From Fredinandcohnia quinoae (GTDB taxonomy: Bacteria; Bacillota; Bacilli; Bacillales; Bacillaceae_L), in the NCBI RefSeq assembly GCF_022427965.1, contig NZ_JAKTTI010000003.1, positions 62,001 through 126,000 on the forward strand: 64,000 nt of DNA, in the 5' to 3' direction. Shown one piece after another: positions 26,360-34,548 of the stretch. The notes under the pieces were generated by a model that saw nothing but the letters and a program-made list of their open reading frames with translations, did no database searches and had not been told where the DNA came from. The position numbers were made by a program, and so were the translations under genes. Every line of letters begins with the position of its first letter. The first letter of the stretch is position 1.

Positions 26360-26790
26360 GCTTTTTGTCGCTCCTCTACATGCTTTCGAAGTGCTGCTTC
26401 TTTTTCCAGGAATTCTGGATTATCTGTTAAGTCCACCGCCTCAAAAACCTGTCTAAGCTCAATTTCTCCCTGCCCAAATCCATGAGGATCTGGCATCCGT
26501 AATGCCCATTCAATCGCTTCTTCTCTAGATTTAACTTCAATCAACGTATATCCCGCAATTAATTCTTTTGACTCCGTGAACGGACCGTCCATAACCTTTG
26601 GTTTACCACCAGCTTCCGGATATGATATCCTGATTCCGTTTGAACTAGGATGTAGTCCATCTCCCGCTAATAATACACCCGCTTTCACCAATTCTTCGTT
26701 ATACTTTTGCATCGCTTCAATTAGCTCTGGGCTAGGCATTTTTCCTTCCTCTGAATCTGTAGTCGCTTTTACAATCATCATAAATCTCAT
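26356..26790 (-). CDS. YCII-related (DGPF) protein, upstream copy
   Basis: 144 residues, RBS GGAGG. Canonical DGPF motif (VMDGPFTESKELIAGYTLIEVKS) after GIRISYPEAGGKP, and a C-terminal EWALRMPDPHGFGQGEIELR. Translationally coupled to the sigma gene. Together with 24542 and 25097 it forms a YCII-sigma-YCII transcription unit. Confidence 0.9.
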   Translation of the reverse strand: MRFMMIVKATTDSEEGKMPSPELIEAMQKYNEELVKAGVLLAGDGLHPSSNGIRISYPEAGGKPKVMDGPFTESKELIAGYTLIEVKSREEAIEWALRMPDPHGFGQGEIELRQVFEAVDLTDNPEFLEKEAALRKHVEERQKA

Positions 26791-27282
26791 ACGTGATAAC
26801 CTCCTATTTTTTTATGGTGAAGCTTCATTCTGATTGGTTTTTAACTTTCTACTAAGACGACGAATCACTATGAACAATATCGACAATTCTCAAAAATAAT
26901 TTTGAAAAATTTGCTTTGCTAATAATTTACTAGTATTAATTGGATAAATCGGAAATCCATTTCTTCTTATATACGCCATAAGTATCTTAATTTCCTTTAA
27001 AAATCGGAGGCCATTTTGTCATTTTGTTCCATAATTTTATATATTTAATCAACCGGATTTTATGACAGCAAATCAAGGACAGAAATTATATACATTCCTA
27101 CTGCTATGAAGCAAATTGGAATGCATCTATTTTTTCCACATAGAAAAAAGCCGCCTAGGAAGGCAGCTGGATTTTCAAGTGTGTTGTAATTTTCATAGAT
27201 TCATTTTCAACGTCCTGCGGGATTAGCAGGCCATGATAGTGCCAGGAGCAGCATCAATGGTATAAATATCTGACAGATTTTG
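26791..27282. other. Intergenic region, no gene seen
   Basis: AT-rich in its first two thirds. The only structures are the terminator at 27143-27168 and an unremarkable stretch 27180-27282. I found no supported ORF or remnant. Confidence 0.5.
27143..27168 (-). terminator. Terminator after GNAT gene
   Basis: Minus-strand stem GCTGCCT / AGGCGGC followed by six T. Confidence 0.6.
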
Positions 27283-28293
27283 CTACAACAGCTTGATACT
27301 CGGGTTGTTAAAATTAGCCCATGCTATATGACTATCAATGGATCTCACCATTCTATAGGCTACTGGCATAAACCCGCACTTAGGCCAAAATGTTGAAGAA
27401 GCAAGGTTGGTTATTCGCCAATCTGTTACTATACTGTTATATCCTTTTTCTTTCATAATCCTATAACCTTCATTCATTAACCTTTTACCAACACCTTTTC
27501 CCATTTGAGAATCGGAGGTGCCTGCAATGCTTAACTCAACTCCATTGTCGGGTGTCATCAAATCAGTATTTATCTGATCATATACTTGAAATCCTACTTC
27601 CTTCATGTCTTTACTCGCAATAAGACATGTTGGATCATCTTCCTCTACTATACTTTTATATGCGGAATGAATATTGGATACAACTTCAGGTAACGCAGGC
27701 TCAAACGTAGGTGTTGAATTTTGATACGATTGAATGATGCTGGACATTTTCCCCATCATTTCACTATCCATTTTATCAGCAATTTTAATCTCTATATCAG
27801 ATACATGTTCAAAGGGTTTGTAATCCCCGATATTCAATACCCCGTGTACTTGCTGGATAAAAAAGCTTAATCGTTGGTAGGCATCATAGTACACCTGATT
27901 TCCAAGTGGGATTATCGTGTAGTGCATAAAGCAGCCTTGCTCTAACCACTTCACTGAAACCTTTGCATATAGATTCCTGATAAGCTCAGAGGATTGATCC
28001 ATTCTGATTGCGATTCCTTCATAGGGCACCCATATATGCCTGCCTCGAAGGGTGTCAATCTTTATCTCCCCAATGAGATAACCTACTAGTTCATGATTCG
28101 TAAATGCTCCAACCCCAATGACTTTTTTATGATTCAACAAGTTTCTAAGTAGATCTGTCGTATATTCTTTATTCAGACAAGAATTTTTTAGAAACGGAAA
28201 CACTTCAGCTTCGGCATTTTGCCTTTGTATTAACAAATCAGCCATTGCAGGTAGATCATCAATACTAATTGGTTGGAACTCACATCTTTTCAT
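27283..28293 (-). CDS. GNAT-family acetyltransferase, two-domain type
   Basis: 336 residues from ATG 28293 (GGGGAAA, 6 nt). Two regions: an N-terminal degenerate GNAT-like half (ISIDDLPAMADLLIQRQ; GVGAFTNHELVGYLIGEI) and a C-terminal GNAT with the acetyl-CoA loop DSQMGKGVGKRLMNEGYRIMKEKGYNSIVTDWRITNLAS and SSTFWPKCGFMPVAYRM. Substrate unknown. Its RBS lies in the tail of a truncated VOC gene remnant. Confidence 0.8.
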   Translation of the reverse strand: MKRCEFQPISIDDLPAMADLLIQRQNAEAEVFPFLKNSCLNKEYTTDLLRNLLNHKKVIGVGAFTNHELVGYLIGEIKIDTLRGRHIWVPYEGIAIRMDQSSELIRNLYAKVSVKWLEQGCFMHYTIIPLGNQVYYDAYQRLSFFIQQVHGVLNIGDYKPFEHVSDIEIKIADKMDSEMMGKMSSIIQSYQNSTPTFEPALPEVVSNIHSAYKSIVEEDDPTCLIASKDMKEVGFQVYDQINTDLMTPDNGVELSIAGTSDSQMGKGVGKRLMNEGYRIMKEKGYNSIVTDWRITNLASSTFWPKCGFMPVAYRMVRSIDSHIAWANFNNPSIKLL

Positions 28294-28393
28294 TTCTATT
28301 TCCCCAATCAACTTCGAAACCAAGAATCTCTCGATAAAACAAAAAACACTCTTTAAAGTTTTCCGTCAATAGTCGAACATGCGTTAGTTTCAT
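28280..28393 (-). pseudogene. N-terminal remnant of a VOC/glyoxalase gene
   Basis: 37 codons from ATG 28393 with a proper RBS (GGAGTG): residues read MKLTHVRLLTENF, CFLFYREILGF and EVDWGN, the first beta-alpha unit of glyoxalase/bleomycin-resistance-type proteins. It then runs out of homology and stops at 28280, overlapping the start of the GNAT gene in another frame. The rest of the VOC gene has been deleted; the GNAT gene now starts at the junction. Confidence 0.65.
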
Positions 28394-28523
28394 ACAATCA
28401 CTCCAATTAAGAAAATTTTAATGATGATACAATATTCTTCCTTTACTATTAAAAGACCTTTACATTTTCAACAAAAAAGTTAGAGCTCATCTTAACATAA
28501 CCTTCTTACTCTATGAAATAGCT

Positions 28524-28556
28524 CAAAAAAAAGACACACCTTTAAAGGCGCGCCTT
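28524..28556 (-). terminator. Terminator after the 28605-29866 operon
   Basis: Minus-strand stem including AAGGCGCGCCTT and GGTGTGTC followed by eight T. Confidence 0.6.
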
Positions 28557-28604
28557 GGTTTCGAACGATCCAATAACTGCTTAATCCCCTAGTATTTCTA
28601 GACT

Positions 28605-29078
28605 TCAACTCTCCACCTTCGTTATTGCCACTCCCATTGCAAAATGTTTCCAAAGTATATTTTCAACCAATGCGATCTGTGTTTCTTCACAATCTATAAT
28701 GAGGATGACCTCTGACTGTTTCCCTTTTAATACTCGTTTCCTTTTCCTTATCACTAATTCCATAAAAAGTCTAATTGCTACTCCCACAACAAATCCACTA
28801 ATGGCACCGATGAGTCCCCAGTAAATGGGACCCCATGACAATTCAAAACCAATGCTTGCACCAATGACAGAAAATGCAGTAGCAAGTGCCATCCCTATAT
28901 CGATGAGGGATGTTCCATCTGAACGATGAAGGGTATCAAAAAGCCTTCGTTCTTCTGTTCGATTATCGAGGGGAACGGCATATATATTTTCATTTTTAAT
29001 GCCGTTCTTTCCAAGTGTTGATATAGCTATTTCTAAGTGGATATTACTATCAAACGTTGAAAATATTTGCACATTCAT
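28605..29078 (-). CDS. Membrane protein with soluble N-terminal domain, unknown
   Basis: 157 residues. N-terminal beta-alpha-beta segment (VQIFSTFDSNIHLEIAISTL), two membrane helices rich in Gly (MALATAFSVIGASIGFELSWG; GLIGAISGFVVGVAIRLFMELV) and a C-terminal alpha/beta part (EVILIIDCEETQIALVENIL). The layout resembles small stress-type membrane proteins, but I do not recognise a named family. It follows the TM2-like gene by 2 bp, so it is the second gene of an operon. Confidence 0.65.
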   Translation of the reverse strand: MNVQIFSTFDSNIHLEIAISTLGKNGIKNENIYAVPLDNRTEERRLFDTLHRSDGTSLIDIGMALATAFSVIGASIGFELSWGPIYWGLIGAISGFVVGVAIRLFMELVIRKRKRVLKGKQSEVILIIDCEETQIALVENILWKHFAMGVAITKVES

Positions 29079-29080
29079 CG

Positions 29081-29866
29081 TTATACTTTTTGTCCTTTTC
29101 GTATTTTGAAATTTTTTGCTTGGAACTTTTCAATTAAATAATTTCTTTGTTCCTTTTCATAAAGTTTATTATTCTCAACCGAATTAATATAAGAGTCATA
29201 TATCGCAAAGCCATAATGAGAAGGAAGAAATAAGAGCCACTCTGGTTTTATGACGGAGGTAGCTTCCATCACTTTTCCTAAGAACAATAACACAATGGCT
29301 TCTTGAACATGTGAATAATGATAAAAGGTAACTAATCCAAGAATAAGAAAAATCGCTGTTAAAATCCTATGAATATATAGCTGTCCGAGACCTGGTATAA
29401 AGAATGACCACATGACCGCCACAATTGGGTTTCTTTTATCTAAATAATTGATCTCCAATGTTCCTAAAGTGAATGAATTAAAACGATGATTTTCATGATC
29501 TGCCAAAAGATAAACCTTATTCATGTCAACTGTTGTTCGATAACTATCCCAGATTGCAAAAAGATATACCGGGATATACATCAAAAGCCATTTCGTATCC
29601 AAAACATCTTTAGCTAAGTCTATGTTTCCTTGGAAGGAGTAAATCATCGCAAGATTAATATGAGCCTTTAAATTTACAAATACTTCCCAAATAAATAAAG
29701 CATATCCTCTAAGATATTTTGATAGAAGCAAATGACCGAAACCGGGGAATGCAGCTGACCACCAGCCAATGATATAAGGATTCCGCAAATGAAGTTGAGT
29801 CGTTCCAAGAGAACTAACATGAGCTAGGTATCTTCTAGCAGTATTATTATTCTGATAATTATTCAT
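29081..29866 (-). CDS. Multi-pass membrane protein with duplicated TM2-like unit
   Basis: 261 residues, RBS AAGGGTGG. Two homologous halves, each with a TM2-like GW-x5-PG-x-G turn: GWWSAAFPGFGHLLLSKYLRGYALFIWE and MWSFFIPGLGQLYIHRILTAIFLILG. Each half ends in a F/IAIWDSY or FAIYDSY motif followed by a helix with VYLLADHE or LYEKEQ. Function unknown. Confidence 0.7.
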   Translation of the reverse strand: MNNYQNNNTARRYLAHVSSLGTTQLHLRNPYIIGWWSAAFPGFGHLLLSKYLRGYALFIWEVFVNLKAHINLAMIYSFQGNIDLAKDVLDTKWLLMYIPVYLFAIWDSYRTTVDMNKVYLLADHENHRFNSFTLGTLEINYLDKRNPIVAVMWSFFIPGLGQLYIHRILTAIFLILGLVTFYHYSHVQEAIVLLFLGKVMEATSVIKPEWLLFLPSHYGFAIYDSYINSVENNKLYEKEQRNYLIEKFQAKNFKIRKGQKV

Positions 29867-29942
29867 GATAAAGCCACCCTTAGAGGATCTTATTCCTTAC
29901 TATGATTTCCATAAAGTGGATTCCTTAACCTACCTTTTACGA

Positions 29943-30439
29943 TTATTCATGATTGTAAAAATCAATAACGGACTTGGCTAATGATACGACTTTATCCGAA
30001 AGATCTTTTGGTGAAACGATCTTTATTTTGTTTGCGAATCCCAATATAAACTCAATAGCCTCTTGCTTATCATTAAATGCTAGAGTTGCTGGTATCCAAT
30101 TGTCTTCATTTGGATTTTCGGTTTGTATTACTTTAACAAATTTACCTGTAAAATTAATTCGACTCATTATTTTTGGATGTATTTCTACTTGTACATCATA
30201 GTTCGGTAAATTTTGGACAAACTCTACTTTTGATTGCTCCCAGTATGTAGCCAAATTGAAATGAAGCGGTCTTCTTCAGAAACAATGGGAATCCCAGCAT
30301 TCGTTAATGCATCCATATCTCTAAGGATGGTCCGATCCGATACCTCTAGTTCACTAGCTAATTCTTTCGCCGTCATTTTCCCTCTGTTTTGTAACAAAAT
30401 CATTATATTCATTAATCGATCTGCTCTCATCAAATCCAT
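29943..30439 (-). pseudogene. YafY-type WYL-domain regulator with internal deletion
   Basis: The 5' part (30439-30224) encodes the N-terminal HTH (RADRLMNIMILLQNRGKMTAKELASELEVSDRTILRDMDAL). The 3' part (30254-29943) encodes the C-terminal WYL-type domain end (HFNLATYWEQSKVEF onwards) in another frame. Intact relatives are about 310 residues, so roughly 170 codons are missing between EED and HFN. The 71-residue HTH fragment might still bind DNA as a dimer, but the ligand domain is gone. It is divergent from the DHFR-like gene. Confidence 0.75.
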
Positions 30440-30536
30440 CCCTTTAGCAAAAATAAGAATTAATTATTTTAATATGACAAAAGGTGTCGTGTTTTAACCT
30501 TATACTTATTTTATGGATAAAGAAAGGAGAATGATT

Positions 30537-31073
30537 ATGAATCAAAATCGGAATGTCGTCTTATTCATTGCATCTAGTTTAGATGGATACATTGCTACAA
30601 AGGATGAGTCTCTTCAGTGGTTATTTGATGTAGAGGGTGAAGGTGACAATGGAATCTCGGAGTTTTATGATACTGTTGATACATTGCTAATGGGTAAAAA
30701 AACGTATGATTGGTTAATGAAACAAGAAATGGAGGAGTTCCCGTATACAAATAAGGAATGCTATGTGTTTTCAAGATCTTCTTATGAGGATACCGAGAAT
30801 GTGAAGTTTGTGAATGATGACATAAAAAATTTTGTAAATACACTTAAAAACAAAGACGGTAATAATATCTGGGTACTAGGTGGTGGTGAATTGTTACATT
30901 CTTTTATTCAAGAGGATTTAGTTGATGAAATCATTATCACTTTTGCACCAACGATATTAGGGAATGGCATCCCTTTATTTAAGGAAGGAAACCGCCAATT
31001 AGACCTCTCTCTGAAAGGAACGAGGAAATTTAATCAATTTATTGAATTGCATTATGAAGTGAAAAGGCAATAA
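30537..31073 (+). CDS. Dihydrofolate reductase-like (RibD_C) protein
   Basis: 178 residues from ATG 30537 (AAAGGAG, 7 nt). NADPH-dependent reductase fold: VVLFIASSLDGYIATKDE, LLMGKKTYDWL, IWVLGGGELLHSFIQEDLVDEIIITFAPTILGNGIPLFKEG. Relatives (B. subtilis YwjB, YyaP type) are of unknown substrate. Its divergent neighbour, the broken WYL regulator, was probably its regulator. Confidence 0.85.
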   Translation: MNQNRNVVLFIASSLDGYIATKDESLQWLFDVEGEGDNGISEFYDTVDTLLMGKKTYDWLMKQEMEEFPYTNKECYVFSRSSYEDTENVKFVNDDIKNFVNTLKNKDGNNIWVLGGGELLHSFIQEDLVDEIIITFAPTILGNGIPLFKEGNRQLDLSLKGTRKFNQFIELHYEVKRQ

Positions 31074-31176
31074 ATTCCCACAATATTCTTGGAAAATAAA
31101 AGGAATTTAACAAGTTGAAATCGAACTTAATTGAGAAGTGATGAATTAAAATACGATAAGCATGGAGGGGAATGAT

Positions 31177-31650
31177 ATGGCAAAAGTAGATTCTTTTATT
31201 CAAGACTGGATTCGGCATAGACTTGTATTACAAGAAATGGTTGAATTGATTGACCATAAACATATCGACTTTAAACCTTGGGACAATGCCATTCCGATGG
31301 GGGCTTTAATTGTTCATATTGTAAGCTCAACGGATATGTTCGTAAAAACTGTTAAGAATGGTACGTTTACCCCACCAAAAACAATCAATCAATACCAAAC
31401 AATCGATGAAGTTCGAAGCATTGTTAATCAATTGACCGAGGAGACTACAGCAGATTTGCAGTCGTTGACTGATGAACAGTTACTAAAAGAAATAAATATG
31501 AACAATTATCCTGGTACAGGCAGCTTCTGGCTATCAACTGCAAAGGACCACGAAATTCATCATAAAGGTCAATTGTTTACGTATGCAAGAATGGTTGGAG
31601 TTGAAAATGTACCATTCTTGGTTAAACAGCCAATAAAAAATATCGATTAA
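31177..31650 (+). CDS. DinB-family protein
   Basis: 157 residues from ATG 31177 (GGAGGGG, 6 nt). Four-helix DinB fold: the metal-ligand helix GALIVHIVSSTDMFVKTVKNG and the second site STAKDHEIHHKGQLFTYARMVGV (H-x3-H) are intact, as in DinB/YfiT thiol-transferase-like proteins. Separate from the DHFR-like gene by 103 bp. Confidence 0.85.
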   Translation: MAKVDSFIQDWIRHRLVLQEMVELIDHKHIDFKPWDNAIPMGALIVHIVSSTDMFVKTVKNGTFTPPKTINQYQTIDEVRSIVNQLTEETTADLQSLTDEQLLKEINMNNYPGTGSFWLSTAKDHEIHHKGQLFTYARMVGVENVPFLVKQPIKNID

Positions 31651-31695
31651 CTTGAGCAGTATGCAATCAAAGATTTTATTCCGTTGGTAAGTCAA

Positions 31696-31732
31696 AAAAA
31701 GCGCATTTCTGGAGTATGAAATGTGCTTTTTC
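31696..31732 (+). terminator. Bidirectional terminator
   Basis: Stem AAAAGCGCATTTC / GAAATGTGCTTTTTC between the convergent DinB and channel-like genes. Confidence 0.75.
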
Positions 31733-31753
31733 TTAATGATTTAGAATCAATTG

Positions 31754-32122
31754 TTATTTACGATTCAGCCTCTTCAGCTCTATTTCATTTTCTTCAGACC
31801 GTTCAAATTTGATAATCGCAAGACCCAATCTAATCAAAATCATCAACATAACTCCTATGCCAACCGCTAAATAAATCATGGTAAACCATTTACTTATATC
31901 CGTTTGTGGAATTAATCCGGTATGTATACTAGTCGGCATCAGACTTATAAATGCAAAGTAGAACGAATCTAGCAATGACCAACCCTCTGTTCGATGATAA
32001 AACATGGTTCCCGATAGTAAAATAATTGTTAATGTTCCAAGTAGTGTTCTAAATAATGGGTCCTTTCCTAATCGAAAAATAGCTGATACTAATCGTTTTA
32101 AAGTGAGGATAAATGAAATCAT
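31754..32122 (-). CDS. Two-TM ion-channel-like protein without a canonical K+ filter
   Basis: 122 residues from ATG 32122 (AAGGGAAC). Layout TM1 (LLGTLTIILLSGTMFYH), pore helix (SLLDSFYFAFISLMP), filter position, TM2 (WFTMIYLAVGIGVMLMILIRLGLAII), as in the Ion_trans_2 (KcsA/YugO pore) family. Where K+ channels have TVGYG, this reads TSIHTGL. The pore helix and TM2 glycine are kept. Selectivity for K+ is therefore doubtful. Confidence 0.75.
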   Translation of the reverse strand: MISFILTLKRLVSAIFRLGKDPLFRTLLGTLTIILLSGTMFYHRTEGWSLLDSFYFAFISLMPTSIHTGLIPQTDISKWFTMIYLAVGIGVMLMILIRLGLAIIKFERSEENEIELKRLNRK

Positions 32123-32189
32123 AGTTGTTCCCTTCAATCGAGTTATTCTTCATTAATTTAACTGTGCTATAGTGTAACATGCCCGACTC

Positions 32190-32223
32190 AAAAAAGTCGA
32201 TTCCTATGGAAATCGGCTTTTTA
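32190..32223 (-). terminator. Hairpin terminator
   Basis: AAAAAGTCGATTCC / GGAAATCGGCTTTTT; can work on either strand. Confidence 0.6.
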
Positions 32224-32325
32224 AAGATATAGTAGATGTTACCTATTTTGAATATAAAGCTCTAGTTAACGAAAAATGACAAATAGCCCCACAAACACTA
32301 GCCTCTCCACTTAATTAAGTATTAA

Positions 32326-32856
32326 TTATTCTTCAATATAATTCATTACATTTTGAATATAACTGTCCAAAGGCTGCGATGTGTCTACAATCAAACATTT
32401 ATAATCAGAAGGTTTTTTACTGTTATTAATTGTGTATGTAAAGGCTTCTTCTGATTCAGCTTCTTTTATTTGGCTTATCATTCTTTCGCGATTTTTTAAT
32501 CTAGTATTAATTTCATTTCGGTCATCAAGATAGCACTCCACATATTTGTAGGTAACATTATATTTTTTTGCTAATTCGGTACCCTTTTCAACCATTACCT
32601 CATATAAACAAGGACTATCGAATATTACAGCTTGCCCTTGTGATAAATGAAATTCTATTAAAGACCAATCAATATTATATGAGATTTTTGCAGCAAGATT
32701 TCCATCCATTGGTGCTTTCTCTTCCTCAATAGTATGTAATAATGCAGATTTTACAATATCATGGTCAATGATAACCACATCTACTCTAGCTGCAATTTGT
32801 CGTGCAAGGGTGGACTTCCCTGAACCAGGGTGACCTGACATTTGAACAAAAAACAT
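32326..32856 (-). CDS. P-loop NTPase / kinase (AAA_33-type)
   Basis: 176 residues from ATG 32856; 16 upstream codons are probably not translated. Walker A GHPGSGKST at residues 8-16, VVIIDHDIVKSALL as a DxD-like substrate/Walker B segment, and a lid region NTRLKNRERMISQ with Arg residues. Resembles small-molecule or nucleic-acid kinases of the zeta/AAA_33 group. Substrate unknown. Confidence 0.75.
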   Translation of the reverse strand: MFFVQMSGHPGSGKSTLARQIAARVDVVIIDHDIVKSALLHTIEEEKAPMDGNLAAKISYNIDWSLIEFHLSQGQAVIFDSPCLYEVMVEKGTELAKKYNVTYKYVECYLDDRNEINTRLKNRERMISQIKEAESEEAFTYTINNSKKPSDYKCLIVDTSQPLDSYIQNVMNYIEE

Positions 32857-33084
32857 ATCTTGATACCATCCTTCGATAATTATTAGTAAAACAACTTCAT
32901 TCATACGATTAATTAATTACATTTCGCCAATTATGTTTTATTTCCTTCTTTTATCTGATTGTTAATTACGATAGCCTTGCATTCCAATGTCTATTATATT
33001 TCGTGAACAAACGTAAAAAAAAATCCCACCAATAAAGTGTCCTTAACATAGCGATCACTTTATTAATGAGTATTCTGAAAAAAA

Positions 33085-33372
33085 TTATAGTCTAATCTTA
33101 ACCTCAGTACCGTCTTTCGCTTTGACATCTACTAGTACAATTCCTTTATAATTTTTTAGTTCCTTGACGATTGGCTTTAGCATTTTTTTGTCTATTGATG
33201 GAATCTCAATGTCCAGTTTTTTTCTTTCGAAATGCTCTTTTGTCCATTTATTCGCCTGTTGCTGAAAAAAATGTGAGGATAATATTGAAATACCAATGTT
33301 TAGAATGGCATATGGAATTGGGATCGTGAATCGAACGTCTTTTGCTTTTACTTTTATATACATCATTGGCAT
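33085..33372 (-). CDS. Small protein, third gene of the DUF2089 operon
   Basis: 95 residues if started at ATG 33372, 4 nt after the stop of the upstream gene; ATGs at 33366 and 33363 are alternatives. RBS weak, translational coupling likely. Begins VKAKDVRFTIPIPYAILNIGISILSS, a strand followed by an amphipathic or membrane-touching helix, then DIEIPSIDKKML and a C-terminal beta hairpin VLVDVKAKDGTEVKIRL. It shares the strand-helix-strand pattern of the upstream protein. Unknown role. Confidence 0.65.
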   Translation of the reverse strand: MPMMYIKVKAKDVRFTIPIPYAILNIGISILSSHFFQQQANKWTKEHFERKKLDIEIPSIDKKMLKPIVKELKNYKGIVLVDVKAKDGTEVKIRL

Positions 33373-33376
33373 CACA

Positions 33377-33766
33377 CTATTCAATGATGACAGAAACGGT
33401 ATCTCCGTTTGCCGACTTAACATCGACAATTTGGCCATCCAATTCGTTTTCGATTGCTTCGATAATAAGGTTTATGTCAATATCCTTTACATATTTTTCT
33501 GATTGAGGAATACTTGCTGCGATACTGTGACCAGCCATTAATACGACCTTGACCAGTTTTATAGGCAGATTGGCCGTGACGTTATCACCTTCAGCAGATA
33601 CAACACGAATTTTTAAGGTTTTATCAAAGTATTTAGTCGGTTTTTCTTCTCCTTTACTTCCTGTCTCTTCTTTCTCTTTTAATACCTGAATCAACTCAGA
33701 ACCCTTATCTGCATCAATTTTCCCTTCTTGCACCATTGTTAACACTCTTGTAATTTCCTCTTTCAT
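33377..33766 (-). CDS. SHOCT-like domain protein (YvlB N-terminus-like)
   Basis: 129 residues, RBS AAGGAGG. N-terminal helical hairpin EEITRVLTMVQEGKIDADKGSELIQVLKE, the SHOCT-like motif found in YvlB and LiaX-type proteins. Then a charged linker and a strand-rich part with LKIRVVSAEGDNVTANLPIKLVKVVLMAG and VDVKSANGDTVSVIIE. Probably membrane-stress related by family association; it forms an operon with the DUF2089 regulator. Confidence 0.75.
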   Translation of the reverse strand: MKEEITRVLTMVQEGKIDADKGSELIQVLKEKEETGSKGEEKPTKYFDKTLKIRVVSAEGDNVTANLPIKLVKVVLMAGHSIAASIPQSEKYVKDIDINLIIEAIENELDGQIVDVKSANGDTVSVIIE

Positions 33767-33779
33767 CGTAAATTCCTCC

Positions 33780-34139
33780 TTATTCTTTTAATAGCTTAAT
33801 GGCTTCTTCTGGAGTGATTTCGCCATTTTCCAGCATAGTAACAACCTTTTTCTCGTCAACTTCATTTTTCTTCTGTACATATCCAAGTGATGAAATGATC
33901 TCTGATAGCTTGCCTCGAACCGTCGGATACGAAATTCCTAGTTCCTTTTCAACTTCTTTGATATTCCCTCTGCATGTTAAAAATACTTCCACAAAATGAA
34001 GCTGATCCTTAGATAATGAAGCAAGCTTAGATAATTCAAATTCATTTTCAATCGTAGTGTGACAATGAGAACACTGCAGCTTCGTAATCTTCAGTGTTTT
34101 GCTGCAGACAGGACAATTTGTGATTACTTTGTAGGCCAT
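33780..34139 (-). CDS. DUF2089-family zinc-ribbon/HTH regulator
   Basis: 119 residues, RBS AAAGGAA. N-terminal zinc ribbon CPVC-x9-CSHC, then an HTH of sigma-70-region-4 type (LTCRGNIKEVEKELGISYPTVRGKLSEIISSLGY), and a C-terminal helical hairpin MLENGEITPEEAIKLLKE matching the SHOCT-like motif of the next gene. Likely a DNA-binding regulator of its own three-gene operon. Confidence 0.85.
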   Translation of the reverse strand: MAYKVITNCPVCSKTLKITKLQCSHCHTTIENEFELSKLASLSKDQLHFVEVFLTCRGNIKEVEKELGISYPTVRGKLSEIISSLGYVQKKNEVDEKKVVTMLENGEITPEEAIKLLKE

Positions 34140-34548
34140 AATGTATTTCCTTTCTTTTATTTGATTTGATTATATACAAATAAATTAAAGTTGTAAATAA
34201 TATATTTTAATTATTTTTAAATATATAATTAAAATAATTAATTTATGGATTAATATTATTAATACAGTTTTATTTGATATTAATTTTTTTGGGCTAATGA
34301 AAATAAATTTTGCATGTAAAAGTCTTTCTGAAGATAAAAAGACGCTTCCCATGTTTAGGAAAAGCGCCCAGTTTCTTTATATAATACATCAATCAAAAAT
34401 GTTGATTGCTTTTTAAAAGGTAATTACCGTTCTTCATCATTCTCTCTACTTATAGTATATCGTGATTTTCAATTTTTTTGTAGACTATACTTTCGGTCAT
34501 TCCAACACTATACTGTTGTTATAAATCTAATATAAGAGGTGTCTCAAT
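34140..34548. other. AT-rich intergenic region
   Basis: Very AT-rich (34140-34320), then an imperfect hairpin GACGCTTCCC / GGAAAAGCGCC (34341-34368). No gene seen. The arr promoter probably lies in 34440-34530. Confidence 0.5.
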
